A DNA stretch of 64,000 bases from Litomosoides sigmodontis (taxonomy: Eukaryota > Nematoda > Chromadorea > Rhabditida > Onchocercidae), in the NCBI GenBank assembly GCA_963070105.1, contig OY718808.1:3161738-3225737 (forward strand), written 5' to 3'. The notes under the pieces are model-generated. The model saw nothing but the letters and a program-made list of their open reading frames with translations. It searched no databases and was not told where the DNA came from. Positions 41,890 to 64,000 of the stretch are shown here, piece by piece. The position numbers were made by a program, and so were the translations under genes. Position 1 is the first letter of the stretch. Each line of letters opens with the position of its first letter.

Positions 41890-44242
41890 CCTAATCGTTC
41901 AATTTTTTTTTTTTTGGTGCTGAAAAAGAAAAAGAAAAAGATCCTAAAATTTCGAATCGAATATTCCATTCACAAAACATTCTCTATCATACATTGCTAT
42001 CAAACAAAATATCCAAAAGTCAACAAAGTACACTCTAAAATGATGATCAACTCAAAGATAAAAATTAATTTACATGCAACACAAAACTTCCTACATCACA
42101 TACCATAATTTCCAATGAAATTATACAGTACGAAAGTATTGCGAACAATTTTATAATTATTTAAAACATTTCATTGACAATTCATACGAACGCTATCTAT
42201 TTCCTCATCTCACATCCACAATATTTGCTTTGCCACTAATCCTTGGAAAAAAATCCATCCTATCATTTTTCACTAAATAGTCTCTTTTCTTTTTCACCTC
42301 CAACAACAACGAGTTATAATTGATTTTTCGAAAATTAGAAGAAAAAAATTAAACTTACTTATACGTATACGTATAACATATGAAATTCTATCAAATATTT
42401 TCGTGTGGAACGATGATGATGCAAAAATGAGACATATGATTTAGGTAGTTAAAAGAATAATCAAACATTTTATTCATTAATTTCAACAGTATGAAAGAGA
42501 GAGAGAGATAAGAAATGAAACAAATAAACATGAAAACAAACATTGTGTTTTTGTTTTTTTGAGGTATACCCGATCTACGTGTATGTTAACTTCATAAATA
42601 CCGGCTAAATGAAAAATTTTTCAATGCAAGAAGAATTTCACAAAATAATTAATGCTACATAATTGATTATGTTATGCTTGCAGTAGTAAGTAGCAAATAC
42701 AACAAATTTCTTCAGATGTAACAAAACACACTTATTCAAATGGAAAATTCCACTTCACTCACAGGATAACCAACAAGTTCGCTAACACTGATAACTTCAA
42801 ACAAACAAAAAAAAAAGAAATGTATGATTACATAATATATTATTATTATTATTACTATTATTAATATTACTATTGGATATAGCAAATGAACGAGACAAGA
42901 ATTTGGATATTAACATGAAGTATTTTATTGAAAAATTTCATTTCACTTGAAATGACAATCAGTTCAATGTTTAGCTATTTTACCGTTATTAAAAATTATT
43001 GATTTGGAAAAAATCATCAAAAAAACGCATTACACATTCGTAATTGAACTAATCCAATAATACAATTAAATATTTGTTTATCGAATGCAGTATGACTTTT
43101 AATGAGGATAAAAAAATTTTTTACTCGAAATTTCATTGGTTCAGATAACATTATTTTTAATGGAAAAAAAACGAAAGAAAGAAAACAAAGCAAAACCTGT
43201 TATCAACAAAAACAATTTTCAAAACTATTTTACTTACAATAGATTGAATATTATCGTCTCAGCTCTAACAAATAATTTGACTGTTCGATATTTTACATAC
43301 TATATCCAATGAGCAAAAAAAGAAAAATGAGATAAAAGGAAAATTGCATTTATCATTCAGGAAAATTTAGGTAAACAATCTAACCAATTAAAATTTGAAA
43401 AAAAAAACCAGTAACACAGAAGAGTAATTTGCATACTACCCGATTAAAGGAAAAAGAAAAAAAACCGAACTGAAAACATTGAACACGTAGTAGAAGAGTA
43501 AAAAATATTTGTGCTGAATCGAACCACACATGATAGGGAAGAAAAAAAAAAGAAGATTGGAAAAGAATAAACTTGTATTTCTCAAAATGCTGAATGAAAG
43601 ATTTCGATAAATTTAAAAGAGAAGCCTGAACAAAATAAAAAAAAAGAAAAAAAACGCAAAACTGGAAAAGCAAATTCAGTAAATAAACACTTTCGTGAAA
43701 GATACAAACATATGGCACCTAATTGTATAGCTTCAAAAAATTTGCAAAATCAAACCGTGCGACAAAAAACCTTCAAAAAATTTGTAAACTCAAACTATGG
43801 GACAAAAAAATACACTAACATGGAATATAAAACTCCAGACATTTGGAGAGAATTGTTCTCTTTTTGATTCTCTCACTGCAAAACAAATTTCACGGAATAA
43901 TCACCAATCCAAATTTCAAAAGTAATAATGGTAGCCAAAACCAAACCCGTGGACAATTGAGTAACACTGGCAAAAATTAGGAAAAAAAAAGAACAGGTTT
44001 TACGGAAAAACATAACACCGAACATATTCACCTCATATTATGTTATGAATTAAACTAAACAAAAAAAAAAATAAGCAACCTGAACAGAAAAACTAAAGTA
44101 AAAATTTCAAGCTTCCTACAGTAACTAACAGTAAACTAATTACGTGAATGTCAAATGTGTGCAAAAATTCTTACACGACCAATAAACGCCCAGACTTATT
44201 TTACCGCCATAACTTGAAACGTAAACGGGATGTTTGTTGCAA
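41890..44242. other. Intergenic region between hif-1 and the THUMP methyltransferase gene
   Basis: 2.35 kb of AT-rich sequence. It should hold the hif-1 3' UTR and the methyltransferase promoter; its acceptor-like CGATTAG ends at the base before the ATG's leading G. It contains two copies of a 40-bp unit at 43731-43810. No other gene was seen. Confidence 0.6.
43731..43810. repeat. Tandem duplication of a 40-bp unit
   Basis: The units 43731-43770 and 43771-43810 both begin CTTCAAAAAATTTG and end with GACAAAAAA. They differ at a handful of sites. It lies 0.4 kb downstream of the hif-1 stop codon. Confidence 0.8.
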
Positions 44243-47200
44243 TTATTGCGCGGAAGTTGAACTATTTCGATGGAATAATCCAGCTGAATAATCATTAGAT
44301 CGAGTACGTGGTGCTGCACCTTCCACGTCTAACCATGAAGTTGTAGCTGCAGCTACTCCTGCTCCACCGTTCGTATTTTCGTGATGACGTTGCTGATACT
44401 GTTGCTGCAGTTGTCGCCATGATGTAGCTAAAGAACGTAAAACGTTCGCTGCTGAGTTAACAAATCATTTCAAGACTTTAAATGGCTGATTCACACCTAC
44501 CCGTAAGACCAAAATGATTTGGTTTTGAAAGAAATGAAATGCTAGAATTTGCATAAACATTAGATCGTTCAAACGCCATTTGCATTGGTATCGGTACATT
44601 CCCCAACAATGACATACCCTAAAAGATTAGAAAATAAATCAAGCAACAAATAGCATTGATAAAAAAAAAATTAATAATACAAACAGTTCGATTTAAAAGA
44701 TTTCCCAATCTTCTCGCCCCTCTTAATCAATCACCTTTCCTTTTCTCCTTCTATTCGCTGATCACTTCTGCCACAAACTCTCATATTTCTCATCCTTTTT
44801 TCACACTTCCAATCCTCACCCTTTCATCGGCCGGCAAATTTGGTAGTGGAGCCGGATCTGATGGTATCCAATCGACAAAGCTAAATTCCGGTAGAAGTCC
44901 CTGTAAATCTGTTGATAGCTGCATCATATCGTCATGTGCCACAAACGGTGCAAATAACTGCCAATCATCACTACTATCTGCTGTATCTAAAAAAAAAAAA
45001 ACAAAAAATAAACAGTCAAAAAAAAACGAATAGATAAAAATTACCAAAATATAACTATATCGAAGAAATAAAACAAAAAAAAGTTGCTGTGATTATTCAT
45101 GGCAAATTTATAGCAACATTTAAACTCTTCTTTGCTTACCACTATCACCATTTTCTTTACTATGAGCAGCTCGAGGAATTTCTGTAGCACAGTTCATTGA
45201 CCTTGTAGATAGATTTGATTGTGAACTGATCGAATTATTGTTGAAAGGAAATACGGTATTGGAAGAGGTTGTTGCTACAGCAATGGCAAAACTGCTGTTA
45301 TTAGGGCAGGAATCATAAGTTAATGAACGAGAACACCGGGTACCAGTAGTACTAGTAGTACAAGTAGTGGTACTAGTAATAGTAGTAGTCGTAGTAGTAG
45401 TAGTTGTTGTTGTAGTTGTAGTTGTAGTAGTAGTAGTAGTAGCAGTAGTAGCAGTAGTAGTAGTAGCAGTAGTAGTAGTAGTAATAGTAGTAGTAGTAGT
45501 AGCAATAGTAGTAGTAGGTAAGGTAGAAAATATAATGCTTGGATTTCGTTCACTTTCAGCTACAGTTGTTGTCCCATTGCTAATGTTACTGTGTGGCAGT
45601 AAATATGCATCTATAAAATATACACAGAAGTTTTTTTTTTCCTCGTCTCACTCATTCTTTTTACAAAAGTAAAGTAATTCTTTTAAAATTTAATTTTTTT
45701 TAATTTATTTTAATTTAATTCTTTTAAAAAATAACGTCATAAATTTCTACTTAGCATTTTAATTTTAACCATAATCAACCTCATTTTTTACATCATTTAA
45801 AAAAAAATGTGTGCATGATGAAACCGGAATTTCATCATGCTCTAACATTGAGAATGTTAATCGCCGTTAAATCATCAACTTTCTTCGAATCAACGAAGAG
45901 GAAACAATTATCCACTAATTTCACTGCTAATATTAAGTGAATTTAGTATCCGATCTTTAAAGCAAAAAAAAAACGATTGTCAAAACTGTTTAATACTGCA
46001 ATTTGAATGCTTGCACGAAGCATTACAACGCGAATAATCACAATCACGAAATGCAACTCTACTTCAGTTCAATTAAACTTTCTAGGTTACTGAGTCTCAC
46101 GAATGTTATTTGCTGCAGATATTTCAAAAGTAAATATTACACTTATTCAACCTCATGAAATGAAACCATTTCAAGTTACGTCATTGAGGAAAAAAAACCA
46201 GTAAAAGTAATTACCAGTTGCAGATAATCGTACGGCATTAAAAAGAGCTGCTGTTGGAGACTCGGCGAAATCAGTTTGAATGCAATGATTAGTACAATCA
46301 CGTGTACTTCCATGCGTTGCTCCTCCACCATAATTTCCTCGTAGATAGTTTGTTCGTAATCGGTATCGATCAATTTCTGCAGTGAGCGGAATGAATTCAC
46401 TTTTTCCATTTCCTGAAAAATCCAAATTTGATATCCAACACAATCATAAGCAATCAATAAAATTACCACTTACAGTGAACTTTTCGTTCCTGTATTATTC
46501 ATAATATTGTTTTTAGCAAGTGTTATATGCACAAATTTTAATGTAATTTAATTAAAAATTTCAAAAGGAGTTGTAGAAACAGTTCAGAAGTTTGCTAAAA
46601 ATCAACCATTATGTGCAAATGGCATTATCGGAGTATTTCCATGAATATAATCGTTGATACCAGATACTGTAATACCATTTTTTGTACCATAATTAATAAT
46701 TTCTCGTGTAGTCGTATGCCTTATTGATTCACCGTTATATTCCATGCGATCTAAATGAACACCATTTTCATGATACTTTTGATTTTGATAACAATAGCCA
46801 CTAGCAAAAAAAAAAAGAAACAAACTAGGAGAAGAAAGGAATTAATTTTTTGAATGCCAACATTTTGGAATTCTTCACACACACACACACACACACACAA
46901 CTAATTTCAAAATATATTTTAATCATCGTAAAACTTTCAAAATTCACAATTTCGAAATCCCAAGAACTTTTGATGTCAAAGATGAGAAGCATTAATTCTC
47001 ATCATCAATTAAGTAAAAGTTCAATAAATACGAGAAATACGCTATCTAAGAAGAAGAAAAAAAGATATGAAGCATACGTACGTCTACTGTTTTCATCTCG
47101 AAAACGTGACGTTGCTGGTGCTGGTGGTGGTGGTGGTGGTGGCGGAGATTTGCTATGTTGCTGAGCACGAAAAAGCCACTGCAATACTTCATTGTAACTG

Positions 47201-48880
47201 CTCCTTAGCGGCTCTGCAAAAAAAAAAAACAAAAAAAAAATTTTTTTTTCTCATTTATAGTCACATATAATAGAAGAATGAAAAAATTTCTCCCTAAATA
47301 TTTCATTCATCTTTTACCAAACATTTCAAATCCCATTTACCACTCAATTTTTTTTTAAAAAAAAAAAGAAAAAAAAACTAAAATTCCTCCATTCTTTCGT
47401 AATCTTTTCATGCATTCGTCTTACACAGCATTTGTGTCACTAATGTACGGTAAAAAGTTACAGAAATGAACAACGATATACATGGAGTGATCCAAAGAAT
47501 GATAATGATAATTTATTACAAGTAATAATATATTTAAAATAGTAATTGTGTATTATTTAGATAAACATCCAGAGATTTAGAGTTGGAAGAGCTAAAAAAA
47601 AAGAAAACTTTGTCTGAAATTCAAACTACAGAGTTGGAAGAGCTAAAAAAAAGAAAACTTTGTCTGAAATTCAAACTGTCTGAAATTCAAAAGCTAAAAA
47701 AAAAGAAAACTTTGTCTGAAATTCAAACTACAGAGTTGGAAGAGCTAGAAAAAAAAGAAAAGTTTGTCTGAAATTCAAACTGTCTGAAATTCAAAAGCTA
47801 AAAAAAAAGAAAACTTTGTCTGAAATTCAAACTACAGAGTTGGAAGAGCTAGAAAAAAAACTTTGTCTGAAATTCAAACTACAGAGTTGGAAGAGCTAAA
47901 AAAAAAAAAAGAAAACTTTGTCTGAAATTCAAACTACAGAGTTGGAAGAGCTAGAAAAAAAAAGAAAACTTTGTCTGAAATTCAAACTACAGAGTTGGAA
48001 GAGCTAAAAAAAAGCTTTGTCTGAAATTCAAACTACAGAGTTGGAAGAGCTAGAAAAAAAAAACTTCGTCTGAAATTCAAACTACATAGCGGTTTAAATT
48101 AAATCTCACTTGTTTGTTTTTCTTTTTTTTTCGTCACAAACTTAAACTAATAGCACTGCATAATTGAAAAAAAAAAATTTTGTACGAGAGAGAACAACAA
48201 AAAAAAAACAAGACCAATGAAAGAATGGTACTTTCATGAATTATTCCATTCACAGCGAATTAATTTTTCATTGCTCTAAGCATAAAACTACAAAAAAAAA
48301 CAAAAAAAACAAAAGTAAAAACGAAAAATAAAATAGCACACCTGAACTCTCCGTCATTTCTTGCTTTATTTGCATTGCAATCGGCGATGATGTTGCACTG
48401 CTACTCTTTCCAATTGCAAATGAATCTTGCTCACTTTGAATGCTAAATTATAGATGAACACTTTTATATGCAAATATGTGAGTGTAACAGATAGATTAGA
48501 TTAGCAAATAGGTAGCAAAATTTAAACGTGTGAATTAACACTTACACTTAATTAATAGATATTTAATTTACGCATTAAAATTTGCACTCAAACATTTAAA
48601 GTAAATAACAAAAAATTGTTTTTCATCGAATAAAAAAATTAGTTCGTACTAGACACTTCCTAATTCCTAATTGTTCCATACTGAAATTTGTAAAACTTCA
48701 TTTTACCAAAATTTTCTCACTCCGAGCTTTCACGAGTAAAACACAAGCTCTCTGGTGTGAGCAAACAAAAATTGGAAGCGAATAAAAAGTTTTTCAGTAA
48801 GATGATGTGTTTTAATGAAATTTAAAATGAACATTTGCACTATAATCAGATAACGTTCACAAGACACAGATAGACAGACA

Positions 48881-48915
<35 letters not shown>

Positions 48916-51900
48916 CATAATGGAATACGTACCCTCTCAGAGGATGATAAACTCCATCCTGATTTAAAATTTTTCAAATCTTAACAATAAGTCATCATCA
49001 CAGACTGCAATGATGATAAATCAGGAAACTTATCAGTTCTCTTCACTTCACTCAATCATAGAAATATTTCGTAGTTTCATTTTTCTTTTTTTTTTTTTGT
49101 TTAATGTAACTCTAAGATTTCCTAAATAAACTCTAATTCGCTAAATATTGCGTCTTATCAAATAGCACGTAATTTTTTTTCCTTTGAAAATTTCAGAATG
49201 CAAATGTTAGGTAGGACAGAATGAAACAAAGTGGAAGATATTTGAATTTAAACACACTTACAAATAAATATATTGCAAAGTAAAATTTCAAACAAAAAAC
49301 AAAAAAGTGAAATTTGAATAACCTTACCCAAGTAACTGATGCACACAGATGATGTACTGTCCTTTCTGTCCTTTTGTCGTATGATTAATGGTGGTCGCTT
49401 CCGTCTGCACCCATAACACTGATTTATTGAGACCAATCAAACGATAGTACGGTGTCCGCGTGTGACCTTTTGTAAGCATTTCACGTATCGAAACAACCAC
49501 TACGTCAAGATCAGCCGGATGAACCAAATTGTAAAACGACGTACCCATTAAAGAACGCGCTTCACGACGTAGAATGTAATTGAAACTTAAAAAATTCATA
49601 CTGTAAAAGCACGATTGATATTTCATAATTAGTTGAAATTTTAGTTTGTAACAGATAAATTCAAATTTTATTTTCAAAAAAAAAAAAGAAAACAAAACTT
49701 ACCTCTAATTGATAAGTTACATATGATACCAAAATATAATTCCTCTAAATTAACAATTTTCTGTTCTATAATTTACTCAATTCAGTTATACTTTTTCAAG
49801 TGCAAAAAATGAAAATGTATTTTTACGTAATCTACACGTGTAATAAAATACCATGCAATCCCATAATATGACTATGACAATTCACAATCAGAAAATAAAA
49901 CTTATAAAACATACAATTTCATCATTTTGATGAATTTCATATGTTTCAATTAAACAAGTAGGACGATGAGATATTTTAAATGCTTATTACTACGTATGCA
50001 ATCCGTGCTCATAAATCTTACTAATTTCTTACTTAACTACAGGTATATATTGAATTTTAACTAGTTTTAACTATTATATGTTGAATTTATGTATTGAATT
50101 TTTTATGCAATAAATTATAACTTTTCAATGTGTCTTTAACATACGCAAAATTATAAACCTTTCACTGACATATGAAAATTTCATATCATAAGTATGCCGC
50201 GTCATATAAGTGCCATTTTGTACCTCGGTGCTTTTTGAAGCTACAAAAACGCCATTTCCCTGTCCAGCTGGTTGTGCACTAGCCTGTATAATACGAACAC
50301 GTCCATTCCCAGTGGACAGTGAGCGAATATGGCAAATGATTGGCTAAATAGTCATTTAGAATTTACAAAAAACTATCATACCTCCTGATGAATTCAAAAT
50401 CCTTACCTTCTAAAATTACATATTATTAATTAATTCAATTACCTGTATAATATTCATTAGCTTCTCCGAACATCTTTTACTCGTTACATTGCTTATTTAT
50501 CAAAGAAATGAAAGTAGAAATGCTAACTTCACATCACAACGAGAATATGCCAATGATTTGCATTTACAGTTGGCAATCTTAATTATGAAATAAACCAGCG
50601 TTTGAGATAACGTTTTAATGAAGCGAAATGAATGTGGTGAATGTAGAAGATGCATTCATTCTATCTACTGAATTTAAAACCTACTTTATAAAGAGCACTT
50701 TTAAGATTTAGATTTCTGCCTCGTGGACTGATTACTGACTTCATTCGCAACGTGTACGCTCTACCACATCCATGATCAACCACATTCCCAGTGTCATGAC
50801 TTATATACTCTTCGTAATCACTAGCATGAATAAATTCTTTCAATGAACGTCCCGTTAGATCAGTCTGGAAGATTTATTAAAATAAATCTTATTTAAACCA
50901 ATAAGTAGTTTTTGTGGAATAGAATTTTTGTGGAACACTCTTGCCACTGGATGGATGCTACACTACGTTTACACTTAGACTGAAAGTTACACTCTTATTT
51001 CGCAACCAAAAACGTATAATGAACACTTTAGGTAGTGCTAATTTATTTAGCTTTAATTCTCTTCACGTTAGCAATAATTGATTTCACGTTTACACGTGAG
51101 AAAAGCAAAAAAAAGAACTTCCTAATGCGCTGCCACACACCACTCGACATTATTCATAAATAGCATAATATCGAACTCTTTCATTATTATTATTAATTAT
51201 CATCATTATTAATTATTATTACTTATTACTGTTATTAGCATTTGTCATTATTATTACTAAATATTATTATCATTTATTGTTATTATTATTTATTATTATT
51301 ATTTATTTATTATTTGTTATTTATTATTTATTATTTGTTATTTATTATTATTATTATTAATTATTATTATTATTACTATTACTATTACTATTACTATTAC
51401 TATTACTATTACTATTACTATTACTATTATTAATACTATTTCTTCTTTCCTCCTTTTAAAACATCCCCTTTCCATCCGCTACTCCATCAATAAATATCTC
51501 TAAAACTCTCAGTAAAATTTGTTTACTAACAAGATTTCTAAGCATAACAGATGCAAACGATTTTCAATTCAGAACAATTGGATCAAAGAAATTAAAGAAA
51601 AAGCAGAAGCAATTGCATGTTGCAATTACTAATTCAAAAAGGAAAAATTTCACATACTTGTGTAAGTCCAAGATAGACTGAAACACTTTCACTAACGTAC
51701 AAAATGATGCCATCCAGATCAACAATGGCCAAAAAACCATCTAAACACTCTATCAATGTTGTTTCAGACCACAAACAATCACTTTCCTCGACAAGATCAC
51801 TTTTCAAAACTGAAACAAACGTTTTTTTTTCCCATCTGTAAAATTTAACAGCTTATTCAAATTTTTCAAATAAAGAAAAAATAAAAAATTTAATTACAAA

Positions 51901-52572
51901 TATATTAATAAAGGAAAAAAAAACTTGCACCTATAGCTTTTATGCTATGAATTTTAACAAATGTCCAAAAAAACAAAAACAAAAAAAAAAAAAGGAAAGA
52001 TCTATTATCTGAAATGAATTATTCCCTTGTTTTCGGGAAGCTTACGCTTCAATCTAGATCCGAATAAAAGATAAAATCGACGTACACTAATTTACAGAAT
52101 TTCCTCCAGCATCACTTAAGTGAAGCTAAACCAGCATGTTGATTTCTGCTATCACTCCTACTACTTTCTAAGACTAGTTTCCCCATCTGGTGTTACGCTT
52201 CAGGCGGTGCACTCCAAACTTCCCTGATTAGATAGATAGAGGTAAATTGAATTCTTTTGAAGCCTGCAGATATCAGAAAGTAATTTTGACTGTAAGCATT
52301 AGCGTAGTTTTAGCTTTTCCATACGTACGACACACAAATATGCTCCGAGAAGATCATGTGGAAAAGAAAAAAAAAATTTACATTTTGCAGCAACCTTTCG
52401 TAACCGACAAAGAGTTAATGCAACGCGCAATAAAGCAATTCGATCCACATGTGTGACGGTTGCTTCATCAACAATTGGTACCACTACTTTAAGATCCGTA
52501 AAGATATCCGCTTCTCTGCCACGTCGATCACGTGCAGCAAACCGAGATGACTCACGACGTCGATCGAGTGTC
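44243..52572 (-). CDS. hif-1: Hypoxia-inducible factor HIF-1 (bHLH-PAS), 5' exon missing
   Basis: Thirteen exons: 52382-52572, 51658-51809, 50685-50864, 50159-50343, 49328-49600, 48342-48442, 47078-47213, 46607-46800, 46215-46412, 45140-45610, 44820-44986, 44501-44618, 44243-44427. They give 849 aa plus an unlocated first exon ending in phase 2 (C. elegans HIF-1 is about 719 aa). Order of domains: bHLH ([14 protein letters not shown] and [20 protein letters not shown]); PAS-A ([20 protein letters not shown], then [17 protein letters not shown]); PAS-B ([39 protein letters not shown]). These closely follow nematode HIF-1. Downstream come [14 protein letters not shown], a poly-Pro run, a poly-Thr tract and the degron region [19 protein letters not shown]-1 is a nuclear transcription factor that pairs with ARNT and is hydroxylated by EGL-9 and degraded through VHL in normal oxygen. 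SIM or Trachealess homologues are less likely given the C-terminal match. The first exon may lie in 52573-53932 or farther upstream. Confidence 0.93.
44946..44963 (-). other. HIF-1 oxygen-dependent degron (proline hydroxylation site)
   Basis: These codons read W-Q-L-F-A-P. They align with the LxxLAP motif around the hydroxylated proline of C. elegans HIF-1 (LSCLAPFV), sharing the following F-V and a downstream D-x-M-M-Q. The proline is kept, but both leucines are replaced (Trp and Phe). Assignment rests on position and flanking similarity. Confidence 0.7.
45355..45520 (-). repeat. (ACT)n microsatellite coding for poly-threonine in HIF-1
   Basis: ACT/ACA units on the minus strand stay in the hif-1 reading frame for about 55 codons, with a few Ala, Ile, Ser and Cys. 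The exon 45140-45610 is open across the whole tract and fits phase on both sides, so the repeat is translated as a Thr-rich linker between PAS-B and the degron. Confidence 0.85.
47578..48090. repeat. Minisatellite with about 50-bp units in a hif-1 intron
   Basis: About ten copies or partial copies of a unit with AGAGTTGGAAGAGCT, a poly-A run of varying length, then ACTTTGTCTGAAATTCAAAC. It lies in the intron 47214-48341. The poly-A length varies between copies, breaking frame, so the plus-strand Glu/Lys-rich frame is unlikely to be a gene. Confidence 0.93.
48880..48914. repeat. (CA)n microsatellite in a hif-1 intron
   Basis: CA run in the intron 48443-49327. Confidence 0.93.
51183..51430. 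repeat. Degenerate ATT-rich and (ACTATT)n repeat in a hif-1 intron
   Basis: Irregular ATT/TTTATTA units, then about ten ACTATT units at about 51372-51430. It lies in the intron 50865-51657. Confidence 0.9.
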
Positions 52573-53932
52573 CTAAAAAAAAAAGAAGCATTTTCAGCAT
52601 TTTCGGATGTAACGCCTCCTTGATAAATCATTTTAAAAATTAACTTTAATTCATTAGATTTCATTTGCAAGAAAAAAATGAGCGTAAAATTAAACTTGGA
52701 TCATTTGATATTACGTATTATAATAATTTTTGCAATTTGCAAAAAAAAAATGAACAAACCTAACTCACATTTTTATTTCTTTACATAAATTATTTTACTA
52801 ATAGATCACTCAGTGTTAAAGAACAATTTACTAATTTCACATTCCAATATCTTGACAAGCAGAAATTAAAAAGACATACCAAACTTTTGAAATGTTACTT
52901 TACACAAGAGAAAAAATTATATTAAAAAATTACAGAATGTATAAGAATTAAAATATCTAAATCATAATGAAAAAGAATTAAGCTTATCAGCGCCCATCAA
53001 AAATTTTTGCACCTAAAGGATTATATTTGAAAAAAAAATTCCACTTTAAAGTAAATATTATCTTGCTTTCGACATTTCCAACTTATTGATATGTTTTTTT
53101 TTTTATTGCAATTTTTCAATATTTTCTTTACGTCACAGTAACGAAAAAAAAAGCAAGCTAACAATGTGGCTATCCATATCGTTAACAAAATTTAATTATT
53201 TATTATCTATCAAAGAATATCAAAAGTTTTTTGCTCATTTTTAACCACCATCAAATGTTGCAATAACATTTGTGAGAACGAGAGAGCATTTATAAAATTG
53301 TTATTTTAATATAAATTTTGCAAGAAAAAAAAAAGAAAAAAATTTCAAGGAGTGAAAATTGCTTAAAATTCAAACGATAAGCATATCAATCATAATTTTG
53401 GAATGCATGATAGAAAGAGAAAAGGTATTGTGAAAAATAACTAATAAAACGTGTTGACAATAATAACACAAGCAAATGTTACCTACATTTTCTCCTCCTC
53501 TCTTCACACAAATAAATTTGAGTTTTAAAGTAACAAAAAAAAAAAGAAGGCAATAAATAATTCGTCTAACATAGTCATTCTTCACCAATTCATACTATTA
53601 ATTAGAATAAGTTAGAAGAGAGAGAGAGAGAGAGAGAGAGAAAAAAAGAAAGAACTGTAAACAGGTGAAAAAAAAAAGCATGAACGTGTGTCGACCCGTG
53701 TAAACATACACGGAAAGTAACAACATTTCGCTCAACGTCACATAACGTCTACAACAGTTACAAACCACATAAACATTCAGATAGGAAAAACTGTCGCGAC
53801 AGGTGCGCTAATCATATAATTATGTCGACGACGACAGTACAACATTGCTAATCTATTGTACAACGCAAGGTGTACAATTTTAAGGTTGTACTTTCATACT
53901 GTGTAATATGCTATTTTACACGTTAAAAAATA
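52573..53932. other. Region 5' of the recognised hif-1 exons
   Basis: AT-rich DNA with an AG run at 53618-53641 and a CG-containing block at about 53685-53840 that could be a promoter or 5' UTR. It may contain the initiating hif-1 exon. One minus-strand candidate starts ATG-GAT-AGC near 53181, but I cannot support a choice. Confidence 0.4.

Positions 53933-64000
<10,068 letters not shown>

Noticed and set aside
46176..46469. A second open frame ([20 protein letters not shown]...) over hif-1 exon 46215-46412
   Set aside because: Only the other frame agrees with the phases of both neighbouring hif-1 exons.
47583..47771. Glu/Lys-rich frame in the minisatellite as a coiled-coil gene
   Set aside because: The frame is broken by poly-A length changes between repeat copies and lies in a hif-1 intron.

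Overview
This is an AT-rich, intron-rich eukaryotic window, most probably from a nematode. The strongest reason is a hif-1 gene that I recognise as close to Caenorhabditis HIF-1, including a nematode-type C-terminal degron region. Several start codons also sit directly behind acceptor-like TTTAG/TTTCAG/AACAG sequences, as expected for spliced-leader trans-splicing. All exon models were joined by hand from GT/AG sites, reading-phase continuity and family knowledge; no alignment was run. The raw ATG-to-stop reading frames are mostly exon fragments or microsatellite translations, so genes are given as spans with exon coordinates.

Layout, left to right: 1-776 is an (ATT)n array. 977-3934 (+) is a four-exon CNRIP1-like gene. 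It converges on a 12-exon minus-strand gene (4653-10218) that encodes a BED zinc finger at the N-terminus and two LIM domains at the C-terminus; a 30-bp inverted repeat lies between the two 3' ends. 10219-14926 holds no convincing gene. 14927-19650 (-) is the APC/C activator CDC20/fizzy (12 exons, 515 aa). 20823-23422 (-) is a short Utp12-domain nucleolar protein related to the C-terminal part of WDR43/Utp5, but with no WD40 propeller. 25152-28023 (+) is the 3' part of an unrecognised three- or four-exon gene. 28510-33646 (-) is a complete alpha-1,6-fucosyltransferase FUT8 (11 exons, 587 aa). 37846-41889 (-) is a THUMP-domain RNA guanosine methyltransferase (THUMPD2/3-like). 44243-52572 (-) is hif-1 (13 exons; the initiating exon is not found). 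53933-64000 (-) contains exons of an unrecognised single-pass membrane protein that runs off the window, embedded in very repetitive DNA.

The window reads as an ordinary chromosomal housekeeping and regulatory neighbourhood: cell cycle, rRNA processing, protein fucosylation, RNA modification and hypoxia response. I see no operon-like tight spacing, no transposase, no CRISPR array and no rRNA or tRNA gene. The most notable items are the BED+LIM domain combination, a diverged proline-hydroxylation motif and an ACT-microsatellite-encoded poly-threonine tract in HIF-1, two uncharacterised genes, two hairpin-forming inverted repeats, and four (ATT)n arrays of about 0.35-1.16 kb.
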